Assembly (NCBI GenBank): GCA_028290305.1
Contig: JAQGKC010000476.1
Span: 1 to 7,007, forward strand
Length of the DNA stretch: 7,007 bases
DNA from: Bradyrhizobium sp.
GTDB taxonomy: Bacteria > Pseudomonadota > Alphaproteobacteria > Rhizobiales > Xanthobacteraceae
Direction: 5' to 3'
Part shown: one piece after another, positions 5,605-7,007 of the stretch
Layout: the number at the start of each line of letters is the position of its first letter
How positions within the stretch are numbered: position 1 is the stretch's first letter
Notes under the pieces: model-generated
Databases searched by the model: none
The model's input: only the letters and a program-made list of their open reading frames with translations
Told to the model about the DNA's origin: nothing
Position numbers and translations under genes: made by a program

Positions 5605-5756
5605 ACGTCATCATCCAGAAGCTTAACGGCTTGTGGCACCTCATCGTCGGGTCGTGTCAGATCCGGACTCCGTTCTTGGAGACGCAGGACCGCGCGATGG
5701 TCGTTGCGTACGCTCGCCGGGTCTACCCAGGCGCCAAGATCCTCGAACGCGACTGA
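5601..5756 (+). CDS. Small hypothetical protein (51 aa), coupled to the preceding gene
   Basis: ATG 5601 overlaps the TGA of the 64-residue gene (ATGA, 5601-5604) and opens a frame to TGA 5754-5756. The product starts MNVIIQKLNGLWHLIVGSC and ends VAYARRVYPGAKILERD. The central part (FLETQDRAMVVAYARRVYPGAKIL) reads like a compact beta-helix-beta unit rather than random translation. There is no signal peptide. I do not recognise it. The four-base stop/start overlap and same-strand arrangement are the main reasons to call it a gene. It is short enough to be missed by length-filtered gene finders. Confidence 0.6.
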   Translation: MNVIIQKLNGLWHLIVGSCQIRTPFLETQDRAMVVAYARRVYPGAKILERD

Positions 5757-5965
5757 CGGTTAAGAAGGGAAGGAGGCAGCACTCACGCAGGTCAAGTGTG
5801 CTGCGCCAGCGCTCGGAGGCGGTTCGCGCTCGACGGCTTCGAGGGATGATCGGCTGCGCTGCTGGTGTCCAATGCTGAACTAAAGAAAGTTTTAATGGTG
5901 ACGGTGCGGTCGTCTCGTGTATCTGAACATTATCTGCACAAAAGGAGCCGATGACATGAGCGATC

Positions 5966-6485
5966 ATGATGAATGGATCAGCTACTGCCTGGGGTGAACC
6001 GATCCGCACGAACGGATTTGCGCCGGATGGCCGCTGGTTCGGCGCGGTGCCAGAAACGATCGTTGCAGTCGACGGGGACAACGCCAACAGACTCATTCCC
6101 AAGATCCAACCCGTCATCGAAAACTATAGGTTTCGCTCTCTTGGCGATTACAGCGCGTGGCCCGGTCCCAACTCAAACACATTTGTTCAAGCCGTCCTCG
6201 ACGCTGTTCCGGAACTGAACGCGGTCTTGCCGCCAACCGCAATCGGCAAGGATTATCCTTATGAGGGTGAATGGCTGGGCGTAACGCCTTCCCGAACCGG
6301 TATCTATGCATCCCTCGGGGGTTATCTTGGTCTGACGGTGGGATGGGTCGAGGCTATTGAATTGAATTTCTTCGGCGCCGTTTTTGGGGGTCGATGTTCG
6401 TCGGCCAGCGCTCAAATTTCCTGGGATTGGCAGGCTGGGTGTCGCCGGGCCTCGCTCATCGACGTGGTTCCGCTTCCCGCGCTGA
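5966..6485 (+). pseudogene. DUF3750-family protein, N-terminally truncated and frameshifted
   Basis: The frame from 5966 carries the core of the DUF3750 family: WGEPIRTNGFAPDGRWFGA, then LGDYSAWPGPNSNTFVQAVL (the family signature), then LPPTAIGKDYPYEGEWLG and a GLTVGWVEAIELNFFG stretch. Two defects are visible. First, the frame is closed by TGA at 5957-5959, so the N-terminal portion expected before the WGEP motif (signal or membrane anchor plus the first strands, roughly 80-100 residues in relatives) is missing. Second, after VFG the frame shifts. Removing one G from the run at 6386-6390 restores VDVRRPALKFPGIGRLGVAG, exactly the expected family ending, with a stop at 6483-6485. The unshifted frame reads on to 6505 with unrelated residues. 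The family's function is unknown. A short expressed product cannot be excluded, but this copy looks dead. Confidence 0.8.
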
Positions 6486-6596
6486 TCGATGTCTCGTTAG
6501 CTTAGCCAATAATTTAAATACGACTTCCATTCGCAGAGTTTCAGCCTGCCCTTTAACCGCCCGAATCGCTGCAGACGCTACGGTCTAGGGCTCAAG

Positions 6597-6920
6597 ATGA
6601 TCAGGACAGTCTGGCTTGCGACTATCTGTCTAGCGGTGCTCAGCGCCTTGGCCGTCGGCAAGGCTCTAACACCTGCTGACCCAAGACTCGCACAGAGACT
6701 GGCGGACGAAACGACGGTTGGTACTGACCTCGATCAAAATACACTAAGCAAGGCCGATCGACTTGAGATCACGCACGTGCGTCAAGAAGTATTGCCTCAA
6801 CTCGCAGTGCAACCAACCAAGCCGTTCGTTCCAGCCATTGGTTCAACTACGTTGCCGACTGAAACCAAGATGATACGCCCCCTGTGTGTACCGAAAACCT
6901 TATCCGAGTTGATGACGTGA
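6597..6920 (+). CDS. Small exported hypothetical protein (107 aa)
   Basis: ATG 6597 opens a 107-residue frame that begins with a clear signal peptide (MIRTVWLATICLAVLSALA, with cleavage likely near ALA or GKA). The mature part of about 80 residues is polar, with a Thr/Asp-rich stretch (DETTVGTDLDQNTLSKADR) and the segment LEITHVRQEV, and ends near CVPKTLSELMT. It looks like a periplasmic or secreted protein of a family I associate with Bradyrhizobium hypothetical proteins; no function is known to me. The ribosome binding site is weak (AGGG about 8 bases upstream). It lies between the dead DUF3750 gene and a transposase start. Confidence 0.6.
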   Translation: MIRTVWLATICLAVLSALAVGKALTPADPRLAQRLADETTVGTDLDQNTLSKADRLEITHVRQEVLPQLAVQPTKPFVPAIGSTTLPTETKMIRPLCVPKTLSELMT

Positions 6921-6942
6921 TGGAATCGCCTAAGCTGGCGGA

Positions 6943-7007
6943 ATGATCGGGCTGTTCTGTTTCGTTCTTGCCGTCCTGGCCTCGCCATTCAAGTCGAAGT
7001 TGCGGCT
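6943..7007 (+). CDS. Integrase-type transposase, N-terminal fragment (3' end outside window)
   Basis: ATG 6943 opens a frame to the window edge encoding MIGLFCFVLAVLASPFKSKL and one further arginine. I recognise this as the start of an rve-type integrase/transposase found in many copies in Bradyrhizobium-like genomes, in which it is followed by an R/E-rich helix and then the DDE catalytic core. Only 21 complete residues are visible, so the family is recalled from the N-terminus and the catalytic core cannot be checked. If correct, an insertion element or its remnant begins just after the 107-residue gene. I could not identify its terminal inverted repeat in the 22-base gap. Confidence 0.6.
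   Translation, partial: MIGLFCFVLAVLASPFKSKLR

Noticed and set aside
5776..5804. Inverted repeat GCAGCAC / GTGCTGC after the small-gene pair
   Set aside because: A 7-pair stem with a 15-base loop and no T-run is too weak to call a terminator.
1..7007. CRISPR array, rRNA or complete mobile element
   Set aside because: No regularly spaced direct repeats, no rRNA signatures and no insertion element with both ends could be found within the window.

Overview
The window looks like accessory chromosomal DNA of a Bradyrhizobium-like alphaproteobacterium (Nitrobacteraceae). This rests on the style of the genes: a PAS-type sensor kinase tail, a FixJ/NodW-type regulator, a lone receiver, small hypothetical families and an integrase-type transposase start that I associate with this group. 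It is an inference from the proteins; no rRNA or tRNA is present to confirm it.

Left third (1-1765), all on the + strand: a two-component module. The C-terminal catalytic half of a histidine kinase enters from the left edge. It overlaps by four bases (GTGA) a FixJ/NodW-type response regulator with receiver and LuxR-type DNA-binding domains. About 90 bases later comes a stand-alone receiver protein, most likely starting at a TTG codon. Together these form a kinase / transcription factor / extra receiver triad.

Middle (1766-4562): a gap of about 340 bases with several short palindromes leads into what looks like a sulfur-oxidation unit. It holds a twin-arginine-exported protein with a DsrE-like C-terminus, then the decayed C-terminal tail of an ABC solute-binding protein (ModA-like), then a DoxD-DoxA fusion (thiosulfate:quinone oxidoreductase type). 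Seventy bases after doxDA is a small gene for an exported Cys/His-rich protein. Its signal peptide is broken by an apparent one-base deletion, and a T restored at the break gives an 87-residue precursor.

Right part (4563-7007): about 850 bases without a convincing gene but with strong inverted repeats, then a translationally coupled pair of very small genes (64 and 51 aa), then a DUF3750 gene that has lost its N-terminal part and carries a frameshift in a G-run, then a small exported hypothetical protein, and finally the first codons of an integrase-type transposase cut off by the window edge. Three broken genes and a transposase within about 4 kb suggest a region that has been repeatedly rearranged.

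The likeliest working biology is the Tat protein plus DoxDA pair passing thiosulfate or sulfane-sulfur electrons to the quinone pool. The kinase/regulator triad sits just upstream on the same strand, but the sequence alone does not show that it controls the sulfur genes.
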